Source: Cryptosporangium arvum DSM 44712
Lineage (GTDB): Bacteria > Actinomycetota > Actinomycetes > Mycobacteriales > Cryptosporangiaceae
Assembly: GCF_000585375.1 (NCBI RefSeq)
Contig: NZ_KK073874.1
Location: 930,001 to 994,000, forward strand
Reading direction: 5' to 3'
DNA length: 64,000 bases
Part shown: piece by piece, positions 34,905 to 43,411 of the stretch
Layout of the letters: each line of letters begins with the position of its first letter
Position numbering within the stretch: position 1 is the stretch's first letter
Notes under the pieces: model-generated
Seen by the model: only the letters and a program-made list of their open reading frames with translations
What the model was told of the DNA's origin: nothing
Databases searched by the model: none
Position numbers and translations under genes: made by a program

Positions 34905-35369
34905 CTGCACCAACCCCCTGGCGTCTGCGATCAGCCACCGGTACCAACGACGACGCGGGACGAAAAATTCCGCCCGGCGCCGGATCCCGCCGAGCGCCAC
35001 CGCAAACTCCGCACGCAAACCGACCCGCTCAGCCAACTCCAGCAGCAATAGCGCGCCGGCGAATCACTCGTTGTTTTCCCCTGTCTCTCGCAGTCACCGC
35101 CGGAGGCCGCATGGCGGGCCAACCCCCGCGCCGCGCCGCGTGCAATTGGTACAACGGACCGTAGCCGACGACGCGCACAGCACAGCTCGATTCCCGGCTG
35201 GTCAGTAACGCCGCATGCCTCGGCTGGTCGAATCCGCTGCTCAGTCTATGAAAAGCCAACTCCGCCAGGATCTTCACCATGCGTAATTCTGCGAGTGCCT
35301 TTCGGTGAACCTCGGAGGCCGTCGATGCATATCAAGTGACGACTATCGAACGGCGACCGGGGAGGCGCG
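34905..35369. other. Intergenic region between divergent rbpA and WXG-like gene
   Basis: 465 bases with no convincing gene on either strand. It must carry the rbpA promoter at its left end and that of the WXG-like cluster at its right end. GGGGAGG at about 35357-35363 is the ribosome-binding site of the latter. No clear operator was seen. Confidence 0.5.
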
Positions 35370-35789
35370 GTGTCGGCGTCCGGGCAGGATTTGGGTGTTC
35401 AGCTCTACGGGTTGCTCGTCGCGGCGAAGAACCACCTGCTGGAGATCGCGGGCCAGTACGGGGTTGCGCTGGCCGCGCTGGACGCGAGCGGCTACGGAGC
35501 CAGTGGAGCATTTTCTCGTCCTGCCGAGCTCGGCGGCGGGTTTTACGGACCGGTGTATCAGCCGCTCGCCGACCTCCGGGAAGAGCTGGCGCAGGCGCTG
35601 ACCACGACGAAGGAGAACCTCGGGCTCACGGCCGACGCCCTGGTCCTGGCGACACAGGTCTACGCCGACTCCGACGCCGAGGCCGCAGCGGAGTTTCACC
35701 GTCTGCTCACGGATCAGGCTCACGGGGAGCCGCGTCCAGGTGACAACGGGGTGGTGCCGCCGCCGGGCGCCTCGGGCGGACGGCCGTGA
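35370..35789 (+). CDS. WXG100-like small helical protein
   Basis: 139 residues from a GTG with GGGGAGG upstream. The body is a predicted long helical hairpin (LYGLLVAAKNHLLEIAGQYG and PLADLREELAQALTTTKENL) with an acidic/Pro-rich tail. It is similar in style to ESX/type VII secretion-associated partner proteins, although the W-x-G turn itself is not present. The stop overlaps the next gene (ATGA-type, 35786-35789), typical of a chaperone-effector pair. Function inferred from shape and context only. Confidence 0.65.
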   Translation: MSASGQDLGVQLYGLLVAAKNHLLEIAGQYGVALAALDASGYGASGAFSRPAELGGGFYGPVYQPLADLREELAQALTTTKENLGLTADALVLATQVYADSDAEAAAEFHRLLTDQAHGEPRPGDNGVVPPPGASGGRP

Positions 35790-36285
35790 GCTTCGACCAG
35801 CTGATGCAACACGCAGCCGACATCCGGGACAAGGCTGTGCTCGAGGCGCTCAAGGAGCAACGGCGACCGCCCTACGATCCGACCGGAAGCCCCAGGACCC
35901 GCGACGAACTGCGTGACGCGCTGGCGGCCTCGCGGCAGATCGTCCTCGGGCAAGGGCTCGCCGAGATCCCGGGACTCTTTCAACCCCTCGCGGAGATGCC
36001 GAACCCAGCAGGATTCGTACCGATGCGCGACCAGGCTGACGGATTGGCCTCGGCGTTGTCGACCGCTTCCGGGGCGACTAACCCGCTCGACGGGAGGACC
36101 TACCTGGCGTCGCTGGCGTTCTCCGAGATCGCCGACGTGCGAACGGCGATCGAGCGATGGCACGGCCCGACCGCCGAAAAGTTCCGGAAGAACTTCCTCT
36201 CGCCGTTCCCGCACCGGCTGGACAACCAGTTCACGATGGCGCTGCTAGGGCGTGTTTGAAAAGCGCTTCGTTCGTTGGGTGATGC

Positions 36286-36708
36286 GTGGCTCGTGGTGAT
36301 CTGACGAATGCGGAGTGGGAAGTCTTGTCGGCGGTGTTGCCGTCGGCTAAGCCGGGTGGTCGGCCGCCGCGTTCGCGGCGGCAGGTCATTGATGGGATCC
36401 GGTGGCGGGTGAGGACCGGGGCGCCGTGGCGGGACCTGCCCGAACGGTATGGGCCGTGGGAGACCGCGTATGCGCTGTTCCGGGACTGGCAGCGGGACGG
36501 GACCTGGGCGCGCATCGTGTCCGATCTGCAGTCCCGCGCCCAGGCCCGGGGGCTGATCACCTGGGACGTGTCCGTCGACTCCACCGTGGTCCGGGCTCAC
36601 CAGCACGCCGCGGGCGCCCGTAAAAGGGGGTCGATCAGAAACAACCGCCGGGAGGGTGCACCGCAGAGCCCAACGACCATGGTCTGGGACGGTCACGCGG
36701 CGGGTTGA
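36286..36708 (+). CDS. IS5-family transposase, OrfA
   Basis: 140 residues. It begins [20 protein letters not shown], the usual DNA-binding start of this family, and includes [20 protein letters not shown] and the first catalytic Asp region [20 protein letters not shown]. The frame ends at 36708. OrfB lies in the -1 frame and starts at the overlap, so the full DDE transposase is expected from a -1 ribosomal frameshift. Confidence 0.9.
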   Translation: MARGDLTNAEWEVLSAVLPSAKPGGRPPRSRRQVIDGIRWRVRTGAPWRDLPERYGPWETAYALFRDWQRDGTWARIVSDLQSRAQARGLITWDVSVDSTVVRAHQHAAGARKRGSIRNNRREGAPQSPTTMVWDGHAAG

Positions 36709-37157
36709 GCACCAAGATCCATCTCGCGGCCGAGGGCGGACAGCGTCCGCTGTCGCTGCTGGTCACCGCCGGGCAGGCCGGAGACGCGCCGCAGTTCCAG
36801 CCGGTGATCGACGCGATCGGTGTCCCCGGTCGAGTCGGCAGGCCCAGGACACGGCCGGCGCGGGTCCTAGCCGATAAGGCCTACGGATCCCGCGCCAACC
36901 GCGTCTACCTGCGCCGACGCGGAATCCGCGCCACCATCCCCGAACCAGCCGACCGGTTGGCCCACCGCCGACGTCGCGGCAGCGCCGGCGGCCGCCCACC
37001 GACGTTCAACGCCGAGACCTACAAGCAGCGCCACGCGGTCGAGTGCGGGATCAACCGCCTCAAGCGCTACCGGGCGGTCGCGACTCGCTACGACAAACTC
37101 GCCGTCCGCTTTCTCACGACGCTGCACATCGCCGCGATCAACGAATGGCTACGGTGA
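36705..37157 (+). CDS. IS5-family transposase, OrfB
   Basis: 150 residues in the -1 frame relative to OrfA. It contains [20 protein letters not shown], the second catalytic Asp in [13 protein letters not shown] and the Glu in [20 protein letters not shown], followed by [10 protein letters not shown]. Most likely translated as a fusion with OrfA. The frameshift window lies just before 36708, where the -1 frame reads [10 protein letters not shown], matching the family consensus across the join. Confidence 0.9.
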   Translation: MSTKIHLAAEGGQRPLSLLVTAGQAGDAPQFQPVIDAIGVPGRVGRPRTRPARVLADKAYGSRANRVYLRRRGIRATIPEPADRLAHRRRRGSAGGRPPTFNAETYKQRHAVECGINRLKRYRAVATRYDKLAVRFLTTLHIAAINEWLR

Positions 37158-37691
37158 CCAGCTTTTCAAACAGGCCCTAGTGCGTGGCGCGGTGGATGCC
37201 GAACGGGAGATCTGGACCAGGGCCCGGGGCGACATCGACCGGATCGCGCACGGCACCCTCAACGCCCTGGACGCACTCGAAGACTGCACCAAGTTCGAGT
37301 GGACGATGACCTTCACGGTGCTGGCCTCCGTCGCCACGATCGCCGCGTTCCCGCTGACGGTGACCGGCCTCGCCCTGTCGATCACCGTCGTGGGCGCCTC
37401 CAGCCAGGTGGTCGCCGCCGCCGCCCTGGATGACCCGCCGAAGACCGAGTACGGCGCACGGACCGTCAACGGCGTTCTGGACAACATGCGCGAGGCCATC
37501 ACCCGGGTGACCGCCGGGATCCGCGAACAGGAAACGACGATTGCCGATGCGCTCCGCGAAGCGGCGAACAGCATTCGAGGACACCGCGAGGGCTTCGTCG
37601 CGCCGCGGCCGGCGCTGACCGCCGCGACCCGAGCCACGATCCAGGAGGAACTCGGCGATGCCTACTAGCACTGCAACACGGCGGGTGCGCC

Positions 37692-38143
37692 ATGGGTGAA
37701 TTCGCCGACCGTCTCGGAGAGATGAGGGTTCGTGTCGCGCTTCCTGGGGACTCGCTGGCGGCCGAGCTCACCGGCAGCAACACCGTCACCGTGTCCTTCT
37801 CGCCGGCGAGTACGGACGCGTGCCCGAACCGGAGTTGGCCTGGCGGCTGACCCAGTTGGCGCGGCTGTTGTGGACCCGCCGGACGGCCGAGTACTTCCGG
37901 ATCCGATCGGAGGGCACCGGCGAGACGATCACCAAGGAGCGGGCCGGGATCGGGCGACGCGACCGCGAATACGCAGCCGCACGCGACGACCTGGTCGCCG
38001 AGGGGCGCTCTTCCGACGATCGCGTCCACGTCAGCGTCCGGGGTATGCGCGAGTGGACGGTACGGATCCGGCCCGGAACCGGGAACACTCCGCCACCGGA
38101 GTCCGAGGGGTTACTCGGTGGGGGCGCGATCGGCGACGGCTGA
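37692..38143 (+). pseudogene. Frameshifted small gene downstream of the WXG-like cluster
   Basis: The frame from the ATG at 37692 reads GEFADRLGEMRVRVALPGDS and LAAELTGSNTVTVSF, then runs into a stop at 37848. One frame over, the sequence continues smoothly as LAGEYGRVPEPELAWRLTQL and TRRTAEYFRIRSEGTGETIT to 38143. A one-base indel around 37797-37803 separates the two. The product would be about 150 residues of unknown family, with YbaB-like flavour at the start. It follows the IS-split gene by 23 bases and belongs to the same cluster. Confidence 0.65.
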
Positions 38144-38433
38144 GCCGGTGACGGTGAGGTAGGCGAGGAGGGCGCCGGCGACGACGGCTCCCCAGTGCCG
38201 CCGGGAGCCGACGGAACCGAGTTCTCCGGCGACGGCGCGGGCGCCGGGGCCGGTGCCGGTGCGGGGCTCGGCGGAGGCGCCGCCCGAGCGGAGATCGCCG
38301 GCGCGGCGACTCCCAACCCGAGCAGTACCCCGAGCGTCAGGGCCGCGGTAGCGGCGAGGCGGCGTGCCGGTGGGTGCTGCGTGGTTGCCCGGTGGGCGGC
38401 TTGGCCGACGGTGGGGTGGGTGCGGCGGCGCAT
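37786..38433 (-). CDS. Pro/Ala/Ser-rich exported protein, probably truncated
   Basis: From the ATG at 38431-38433 the protein has a signal-peptide-like stretch (LAATAALTLGVLLGLGVAAP, then AISARA) followed by a long low-complexity Pro/Ala/Ser tract with repeated PA pairs (about residues 52-110). The remaining C-terminal frame to 37786 runs antisense to the neighbouring frameshifted gene and has no coding character, so the native 3' end is probably lost. The start overlaps the stop of the pilin-like gene (TGATG), as in actinobacterial conjugation clusters. Confidence 0.45.
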   Translation of the reverse strand: MRRRTHPTVGQAAHRATTQHPPARRLAATAALTLGVLLGLGVAAPAISARAAPPPSPAPAPAPAPAPSPENSVPSAPGGTGEPSSPAPSSPTSPSPAQPSPIAPPPSNPSDSGGGVFPVPGRIRTVHSRIPRTLTWTRSSEERPSATRSSRAAAYSRSRRPIPARSLVIVSPVPSDRIRKYSAVRRVHNSRANWVSRQANSGSGTRPYSPARRTR

Positions 38434-38858
38434 CAGATGAACACTTTCGCCACGACCGCGACGAGCAGCGGGGCGAGGATGCCGAGCGCCAGACCGATCA
38501 CGGCGCCGCGCATCGTGCGGTTGGCCCGCTCGATCTCGCCGGGCTCGCCGTCCGCGCCGATCCGGCGGACCGCGCCCCAGGCGATCATGAGCCCGGCGTA
38601 GCCGACCAGCAGCCCCGTGAGCAGTGCCCACAGCCGGTTGATCACGTCGTCGAGGTCTTTGGTGGACGTCGTCGGCGCGTTGACCGGTGCCGGGGTCTGC
38701 GCGCCGAGTGCCGCCCCGCCGAGCGCGACCACGACAAGAACAGCCATGGTCATGGTCACGGCGACGGCAGCGAGCAGGCGCCACCGGACGGAACGGTTCG
38801 ACAGCGTTGGGCGCGGACGACGGTGCCGTCCCCGCGGGTGAAACTTCGGGTCACGCAC
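38433..38858 (-). CDS. Pilin-like/TrbC-type small membrane protein
   Basis: 141 residues. A basic N-terminus (RGRHRRPRPTLSNRSVRWR) precedes a long signal/TM segment (LLAAVAVTMTMAVLVVVALG). After a polar linker there are two more hydrophobic helices (INRLWALLTGLLVGYAGLMI and GAVIGLALGILAPLLVAVVA) joined by a charged loop. The layout is that of VirB2/TrbC-type pilins in type IV secretion clusters of actinobacterial conjugative elements. No VirB4, VirB6 or coupling protein is nearby, so this is likely a remnant. Confidence 0.6.
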   Translation of the reverse strand: MRDPKFHPRGRHRRPRPTLSNRSVRWRLLAAVAVTMTMAVLVVVALGGAALGAQTPAPVNAPTTSTKDLDDVINRLWALLTGLLVGYAGLMIAWGAVRRIGADGEPGEIERANRTMRGAVIGLALGILAPLLVAVVAKVFI

Positions 38859-39255
38859 AGCACACCTCCGGGAGAGGACCGGGCCGCCGGCCCCTGCAGA
38901 AGCTCAACCGCGCAGAGGAGCGGGCGGACCAGCAGAACGAGAACGGGGGCAGGAAGACCGGAAGCAGCTCCGCGTGCACCGGTCCGATTCATGAGCCGGT
39001 CCGATTCGTGAGCCGGGGTGGTGGTGTCCGGCCCGGCCGAGGCCGTCCTCCTTCACGGGGACAGAGGGCCAGGACGAGGTGTCAGCGCCGTCCGGGGCGC
39101 CGAGCCGGACACCGTCACCGCCGGGGATCGCGGTGCGGGTGCTTCCACTCATCAGATGGCAGGAGCGAGCCGGATTTTGGAATTCACCTGCTCGGCGGCC
39201 CCAGTCGGTGCCCGGCGATCTCGGCGGCGCGGGTTCGGTGCGGTAAGCAGGGTGT
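38859..39255. other. Intergenic, no gene seen
   Basis: 397 bases between two leftward genes. Frames here are open in several registers but have no coherent composition or recognisable motifs. The right end presumably marks the 3' flank of the 39256-40161 gene, and the left end must provide the promoter for the pilin-like gene. Confidence 0.5.
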
Positions 39256-40161
39256 TCATGGCCCGGTAGCGCCGGTGGCCTCGGCGATGACCTGCGCGTT
39301 CATGTCGTCGAGGTCGCCTGCGTTCAACGCGGCGATCAGCCGTGCTTCAGCGGCGGTGCGCCGCTTGTAGATCGCCCACTCGGTCATCCCGAGACGCGCG
39401 GCGTACTCGCGGACTGGTACGCCGTCCAGGCGGATGGCGCCGATCAGGTCCGCGTCGGCGACGGTGAGGACACCCGCCCGGACGGCGCGGGCGAGCACGA
39501 AATCCGGGTGTCCACCCACCACCGCCTCAGCCGCTGCGTCACCCGCCGCCTCCAGCGAAACCTCGGGCGCCGTAGGGCGGGCGGAGCGCAACGCGGCACG
39601 GGCCGTGCTCTGCGCGGCGTTACACAACCGCGGACACACCCTCGGCGCGGAGACATCCAGGTTGCGCAGCCCCGCCAGGAATCCGGCGAGTACCTCGGCC
39701 TGGACGTCCGGGTCGCCTGGGCGGCCGAGCCGACCCGCAATCGCCCGCAATCCGGGCAACGCGACGCCAGTCGCGCCGACCACCCAGGCCGGGCCGCCGG
39801 TGCGGGCCTGAGTGACCAGCAGCCGCCACACCGCGTCCCGCGCCGGGTAGCTGGCCGAGGGATGCATCAGGATCGCGGCCAGCTCGGTGAGCCGAATCTC
39901 GCGGCGCGGCAGGCCGTGACCGATCGCTCGGCCGGACACCGCGAGTGGGCCAGGCCCATCGCACAGCAGGCGCAGCGCGGACTGTGCGACGTCGAACGGC
40001 GTGCCGGGCTCGGCGGTTGGCGGCGGCACGACGCGCGGAGCCGGGCTGGAGGTCGACGTGGGCGGTGAAGCGGCTTCCAGGCGGGAAGCGGGGCCGGCGC
40101 CTCCAGACGTCGGCTCTGGCGAGGAGGCAAGCGGCGACGGCGACGAGGTAACGCAAACCAT
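39256..40161 (-). CDS. Hypothetical protein with C-terminal sigma-70 region 4-like HTH
   Basis: 301 residues. After a Ser/Pro-rich N-terminal 50 residues there is a helical middle domain (FDVAQSALRLLCDGPGPLAV and LTELAAILMHPSASYPARDA). The last 80 residues read AVRAGVLTVADADLIGAIRL followed by VREYAARLGMTEWAIYKRR, resembling sigma region 4 or a helix-turn-helix that ends in a basic helix. Proteins like this accompany pilin and methylase genes on actinobacterial integrative elements; the regulatory role is inferred. Confidence 0.6.
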   Translation of the reverse strand: MVCVTSSPSPLASSPEPTSGGAGPASRLEAASPPTSTSSPAPRVVPPPTAEPGTPFDVAQSALRLLCDGPGPLAVSGRAIGHGLPRREIRLTELAAILMHPSASYPARDAVWRLLVTQARTGGPAWVVGATGVALPGLRAIAGRLGRPGDPDVQAEVLAGFLAGLRNLDVSAPRVCPRLCNAAQSTARAALRSARPTAPEVSLEAAGDAAAEAVVGGHPDFVLARAVRAGVLTVADADLIGAIRLDGVPVREYAARLGMTEWAIYKRRTAAEARLIAALNAGDLDDMNAQVIAEATGATGP

Positions 40162-40509
40162 GAGGGCGTCTCCGGGGTGAACGAGCCAGTGGGAAGCTCC
40201 CCGGCCGACATCGGCAGCCCGGGGAGCGCCACCGATTCACCCGGCTGGCGTGAACGCCTCTTGGTCACCGTGCGCGGGCTCGCCATTGGACACAGCGCGT
40301 CCAGGTCCCTGCGTTCGCCCGTGGTGAGCGCTGACGACCTTAGGCCGCGCTTGCTGCGCGGTGGTGGCTTGTTCAGGGCGGCTTACTGCATGTTCAAGCC
40401 CCGACCGCTGCTCGTCTGGCGCGGCGCGAACACCTACTCGACGAACGTCTCGGAGTTTGTGGCGCAGGTCACACTCACCTCATGCGGCGTCGTTTGCCGA
40501 ATAGCGCGG
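40162..40509. other. Intergenic, no gene seen
   Basis: 348 bases upstream of the sigma-region-4-like gene. A rightward frame is open through much of it but is antisense to the 40510-41268 gene further on and lacks coding character. Probably the promoter region of the leftward gene at 40161. Confidence 0.45.
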
Positions 40510-41268
40510 CTAGCTCGTCTCTATCTCCTCCCGCGACGCTTCGAGCAGTTCGCGGGAGGTGATGGCCTCGACGAACCAGTACATGTCCATCGCTCCGTCA
40601 TCACCCGGTCCGGCGCACAGCAGCCGGGCCGGCTCCTCGCCAGGTCGGGGAAGACGCGGCACCAACCCTGTTGGCGCGGGGCGAACCATTTGAGACCGCC
40701 GGAACGAGGTAGCAGTCAGGAACATTCCGGCTTCATTCTCCAGCGGGCCAAGCCGCGCGTTGTCGCGTAGCGAGCCGGGTCCTTCCGGCCAGTGCGGTTC
40801 GCCGTAGGACACCACGAGGTCGACGTCCGCAGCCTGGTTCGGTTCTAGTTCCTTCGAGAGCCTCGCACCGAATCTGTTCGGCGTGATCTCTGGCAACGGG
40901 TGCGTAACGGGTGCGGCGTTCCGGTACCGAGGTCGCTGCAGGTCCCAGGTCCACCGGATACGTGCAACGCGGTAAGCACCAGGTGCGACCCGTTGGCCGT
41001 CGTACGGGTGGCCCTTGCGGAAGACGCTGTGCGCGACGAAATCTCCGCGGCTCTGCGCTTCGGCTGCAGCCCGGCGGTCGACTTTGATGTGGAAGCGGTG
41101 CGCCCCCGGATTGTCCTCGTTGGGCCCGTGCACAGACAGGTGGGCGAGGCCAGCGTCCCCAAGGGGATCGATGTAGAAGTCGGTCTTCTTGGCAGTGATG
41201 CGCCAGACGTTGCCGAGCGGCACTGACCCACCGCCCGTGAAGGCGATCAGGATTTCCCGGCTGTTCAC
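40510..41268 (-). CDS. Hypothetical protein, unknown function
   Basis: 252 residues, not recognised. The first 100 residues appear beta-rich and globular: ILIAFTGGGSVPLGNVWRIT, AKKTDFYIDPLGDAGLAHLS, and HRFHIKVDRRAAAEAQSRGD. Later VDLVVSYGEPHWPEGPGSLR and GDDGAMDMYWFVEAITSREL are likewise well-formed. Composition and absence of internal stops support a real gene. Its neighbours on the island are also of unknown function. Confidence 0.6.
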   Translation of the reverse strand: MNSREILIAFTGGGSVPLGNVWRITAKKTDFYIDPLGDAGLAHLSVHGPNEDNPGAHRFHIKVDRRAAAEAQSRGDFVAHSVFRKGHPYDGQRVAPGAYRVARIRWTWDLQRPRYRNAAPVTHPLPEITPNRFGARLSKELEPNQAADVDLVVSYGEPHWPEGPGSLRDNARLGPLENEAGMFLTATSFRRSQMVRPAPTGLVPRLPRPGEEPARLLCAGPGDDGAMDMYWFVEAITSRELLEASREEIETS

Positions 41269-41450
41269 GCTGGTCAGCCTAGGTCGCCGAACTGAGGGAT
41301 GCGACCAAGTTGTCCGCTGCCGGGTCGGTACCGCCCCAGCGCGGATCCGAACGAGGCCGGCACGTGGTGGGCGGCGCGGTTCGAGTGTTAGGACCGCCGC
41401 CGCTGCTAACGTCTGGCGGGCTTCTTGTTCGCCTTTGCTTTGGTCAGATC

Positions 41451-42380
41451 TCAGACGCCAGGCTGCTGTTCGGAGCTTCCCGCCGCCTGAGACTCCTCGG
41501 AGGTATCGGCGTTCAGCCAGCCCTCGTGAATGTGATCCGCGCGAACGGCGTAGCCGAGAATCGTGGACACGTCCCTCTCGAATACCACCCGCACAGCGTC
41601 CGGCAGCGAACGCAGAAAAATCCCGGCCACCAAGCCCAGATACGCCGCTGCTGCCAACAGCGGCTGGGGGCGACGCGGGAGCGGCTGAAACTCGGGCATG
41701 AATCCGCCGTCTACCTCCCGCAGGTGGTTACGGATCAGGTCGAACCATCCACCGTGCAGTGCGTCCGATCCGACGCGGTACGAGGGGTAAGAGGTAGGTC
41801 CGAACGCCAGCTCGATGAGCTCTTGCGCGTGTGGCCACTTGATCTGACGGCGCCCGGGTATCTCGTCGAGGTTGATACCGGCCGCACGAGCCGTGTCCTC
41901 AATCGAACGACGGAGGCGACGCTCGATCGGAAGCTCCGCGCCGCCGTCCTCGCGCTGCCGGCGTTCGATCACCTTCAGGAATTCGCGCTCCGATATCAGG
42001 CTGTTGTACAGGAACGCACGGTGGCGCTCGCCGCTCTCGTCGTCGGCGCAGAGGTACGCCAGATTCGCAAGTGTCTCTAGGAGCTGGCGGGTCAGGCCGA
42101 TCTGCTGTCGCCCGTGCCCAACGCAGGCATCAGCGAGAAGGTCCAGGCTCAGCTTGCAGGACCGGACGAGCAGCCCGCAGCGTACCGCCGCATGGAGAGC
42201 CATCGGTTTCGCTGACGCCGCGTGGACGAGCGCCTCGGCTAACGCGACCGTGGACTTCAAGAGCTCCACCGCCAGGCGCATGAACGCGTTCTCGTCGTGC
42301 GCCCGCTGGAGCGCGGCCCAGTCCGGCTCGCCGTCAGCGAGCCCGCTCGACGGCCGCCACAGCGGTGTGTCCTCCTGCAT
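41451..42380 (-). CDS. DUF5677-like hypothetical protein
   Basis: 309 residues from the ATG at 42378-42380. Largely helical. LLVRSCKLSLDLLADACVGH and GLTRQLLETLANLAYLCADD resemble the helical core of DUF5677 proteins, which are scattered in mobile and defence-associated regions. SDALHGGWFDLIRNHLREVD follows. Function unknown; the family assignment is by eye. Confidence 0.62.
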   Translation of the reverse strand: MQEDTPLWRPSSGLADGEPDWAALQRAHDENAFMRLAVELLKSTVALAEALVHAASAKPMALHAAVRCGLLVRSCKLSLDLLADACVGHGRQQIGLTRQLLETLANLAYLCADDESGERHRAFLYNSLISEREFLKVIERRQREDGGAELPIERRLRRSIEDTARAAGINLDEIPGRRQIKWPHAQELIELAFGPTSYPSYRVGSDALHGGWFDLIRNHLREVDGGFMPEFQPLPRRPQPLLAAAAYLGLVAGIFLRSLPDAVRVVFERDVSTILGYAVRADHIHEGWLNADTSEESQAAGSSEQQPGV

Positions 42381-42670
42381 CCGGCGACCGTACCGGCGGC
42401 GAGCCGCCGCCCCCGTACGAATATCGGGCCGTGCGGACGATCGTCCGGCCTCGCCAACCCGGTGACCCACTGGCGATGCCCCCGCCTGGTAACCCGTGCC
42501 CTGCGCCTCGCGAGCGGATCGGCTCGGCTGTTCATGGACATGTCCTGTTCACGGTCGGACCTGCGTGTTCATGCCCCAGGCGCCTCTCGTGCGTGCGGGC
42601 GTTCCAATTTCCGGGCGTGAGCTGCCTTCTGTAGGTGTCAGCGTCGCACCAGGGTTCGGCCTCACCACTC

Positions 42671-43411
42671 ATGTCGCAGCCCGACTCGTCGGCCCCCTCC
42701 CAGATGCCGGTACCCACGGCGATCCTTCTGCCTCGCCCCGCGACCGATCCCGGTCCCGAGGCCTCGCTGCCGCCTCGTCCCGGTGGCTGGTCGTCCTCGA
42801 CCGTCGGCGCGCTCGTCGCCGTCTACACCCGCCTCGGTGACCGCGTCGCGGTCGTCGACCCGAACCTGTCCGGCACCGTCACTCCGGTGACCGAGTTGCT
42901 CGGCCGCCGGACCGCTGTGCTCCCGATGCGCGAGTTCACCCCGTCCGCTGGGCGGCGGACCCGGCTTGTGCTGGCCCGTCTGCCCGAGCCCGGTGTTCCC
43001 GCCGGATCCGCGCTCGGCGAGTGGATGCACCGGGTCGCTCGGTCGCTGACCGAGCGCGGATATCTCGCGGTCACCGTCGACCCGTTCGGCGCCTACCCCG
43101 CTCAGCGCGAGCGGTCCGGCGAACCGGGCCGAGCCCGCTACCGCGACCACACCACGAGCGTGATCGCCGCCGCCCGTGCGGCCGGTCTGCGCTATCAGCA
43201 GCACCTTATCGCCCTGCACACCACAGTCCTCGAACCCGACACGCGCGAGCGGTCGGGGCCTGGCGCGCCGGACGCATCGGACTCCGGGGGCCGGCGGGCG
43301 CCGGTCCACGAGCGGCTGCACACGGACATCTTCGTGTTCGCCGCCCACGTCGCGGCGATCCCGGCCCGGCCCCAGACCACTGCCCATCGGCAGGAGATGC
43401 GGCATGGCTGA
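42671..43411 (+). CDS. Hypothetical protein of integrative element, Rossmann-like
   Basis: 246 residues from the ATG at 42671 (a GTG 12 codons upstream is possible). After a Pro-rich N-terminus the core (PGGWSSSTVGALVAVYTRLG, DRVAVVDPNLSGTVT) looks like a Rossmann-type fold, and YLAVTVDPFGAYPAQRERSG follows. It overlaps the DNA methyltransferase gene by 8 bases, so the two are coupled; this pair recurs on actinobacterial integrative elements. It may be an inactive methyltransferase-like partner (inference). Confidence 0.6.
   Translation: MSQPDSSAPSQMPVPTAILLPRPATDPGPEASLPPRPGGWSSSTVGALVAVYTRLGDRVAVVDPNLSGTVTPVTELLGRRTAVLPMREFTPSAGRRTRLVLARLPEPGVPAGSALGEWMHRVARSLTERGYLAVTVDPFGAYPAQRERSGEPGRARYRDHTTSVIAAARAAGLRYQQHLIALHTTVLEPDTRERSGPGAPDASDSGGRRAPVHERLHTDIFVFAAHVAAIPARPQTTAHRQEMRHG

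Larger units (their letters stand above)
36249..37176 (+). mobile_element. IS5-family (IS427-type) insertion sequence, about 928 bp
   Basis: Terminal inverted repeats are GGCGTGTTTGAAAAGC at 36249-36264 and, on the other strand, GGCCTGTTTGAAAAGC ending at 37176 (one mismatch). Flanking CTAG at 36245-36248 and 37177-37180 is the target duplication. The palindromic target leaves the exact ends ambiguous by two bases. It carries two overlapping transposase frames. The insertion disrupts the WXG-like gene. Confidence 0.9.
35786..37668 (+). pseudogene. LXG/WXG-like protein gene split by an IS5-family insertion
   Basis: The 5' part (35786-36248) encodes MSFDQLMQHAADIRDKAVLE... up to FTMALL. The frame resumes after the IS at 37181 with VRGAVDAEREIWTRARGDID. 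Removing the IS plus one copy of the CTAG duplication restores an uninterrupted frame of 317 codons. The C-terminal half has a hydrophobic stretch FTVLASVATIAAFPLTVTGL then LALSITVVGASSQVVAAAAL, suggesting two membrane helices, followed by a helical tail. It was probably a long WXG-like effector or membrane protein partnered with the preceding gene. Confidence 0.8.

Noticed and set aside
37786-38120. C-terminal part of the Pro-rich exported frame as real protein
   Set aside because: It is antisense to the WXG-cluster third gene, whose own reading is more protein-like; the exported gene is more likely truncated.
40177-40770. Rightward frame from 40177
   Set aside because: Its second half is antisense to the better-formed 40510-41268 gene and the first half lacks coding character.
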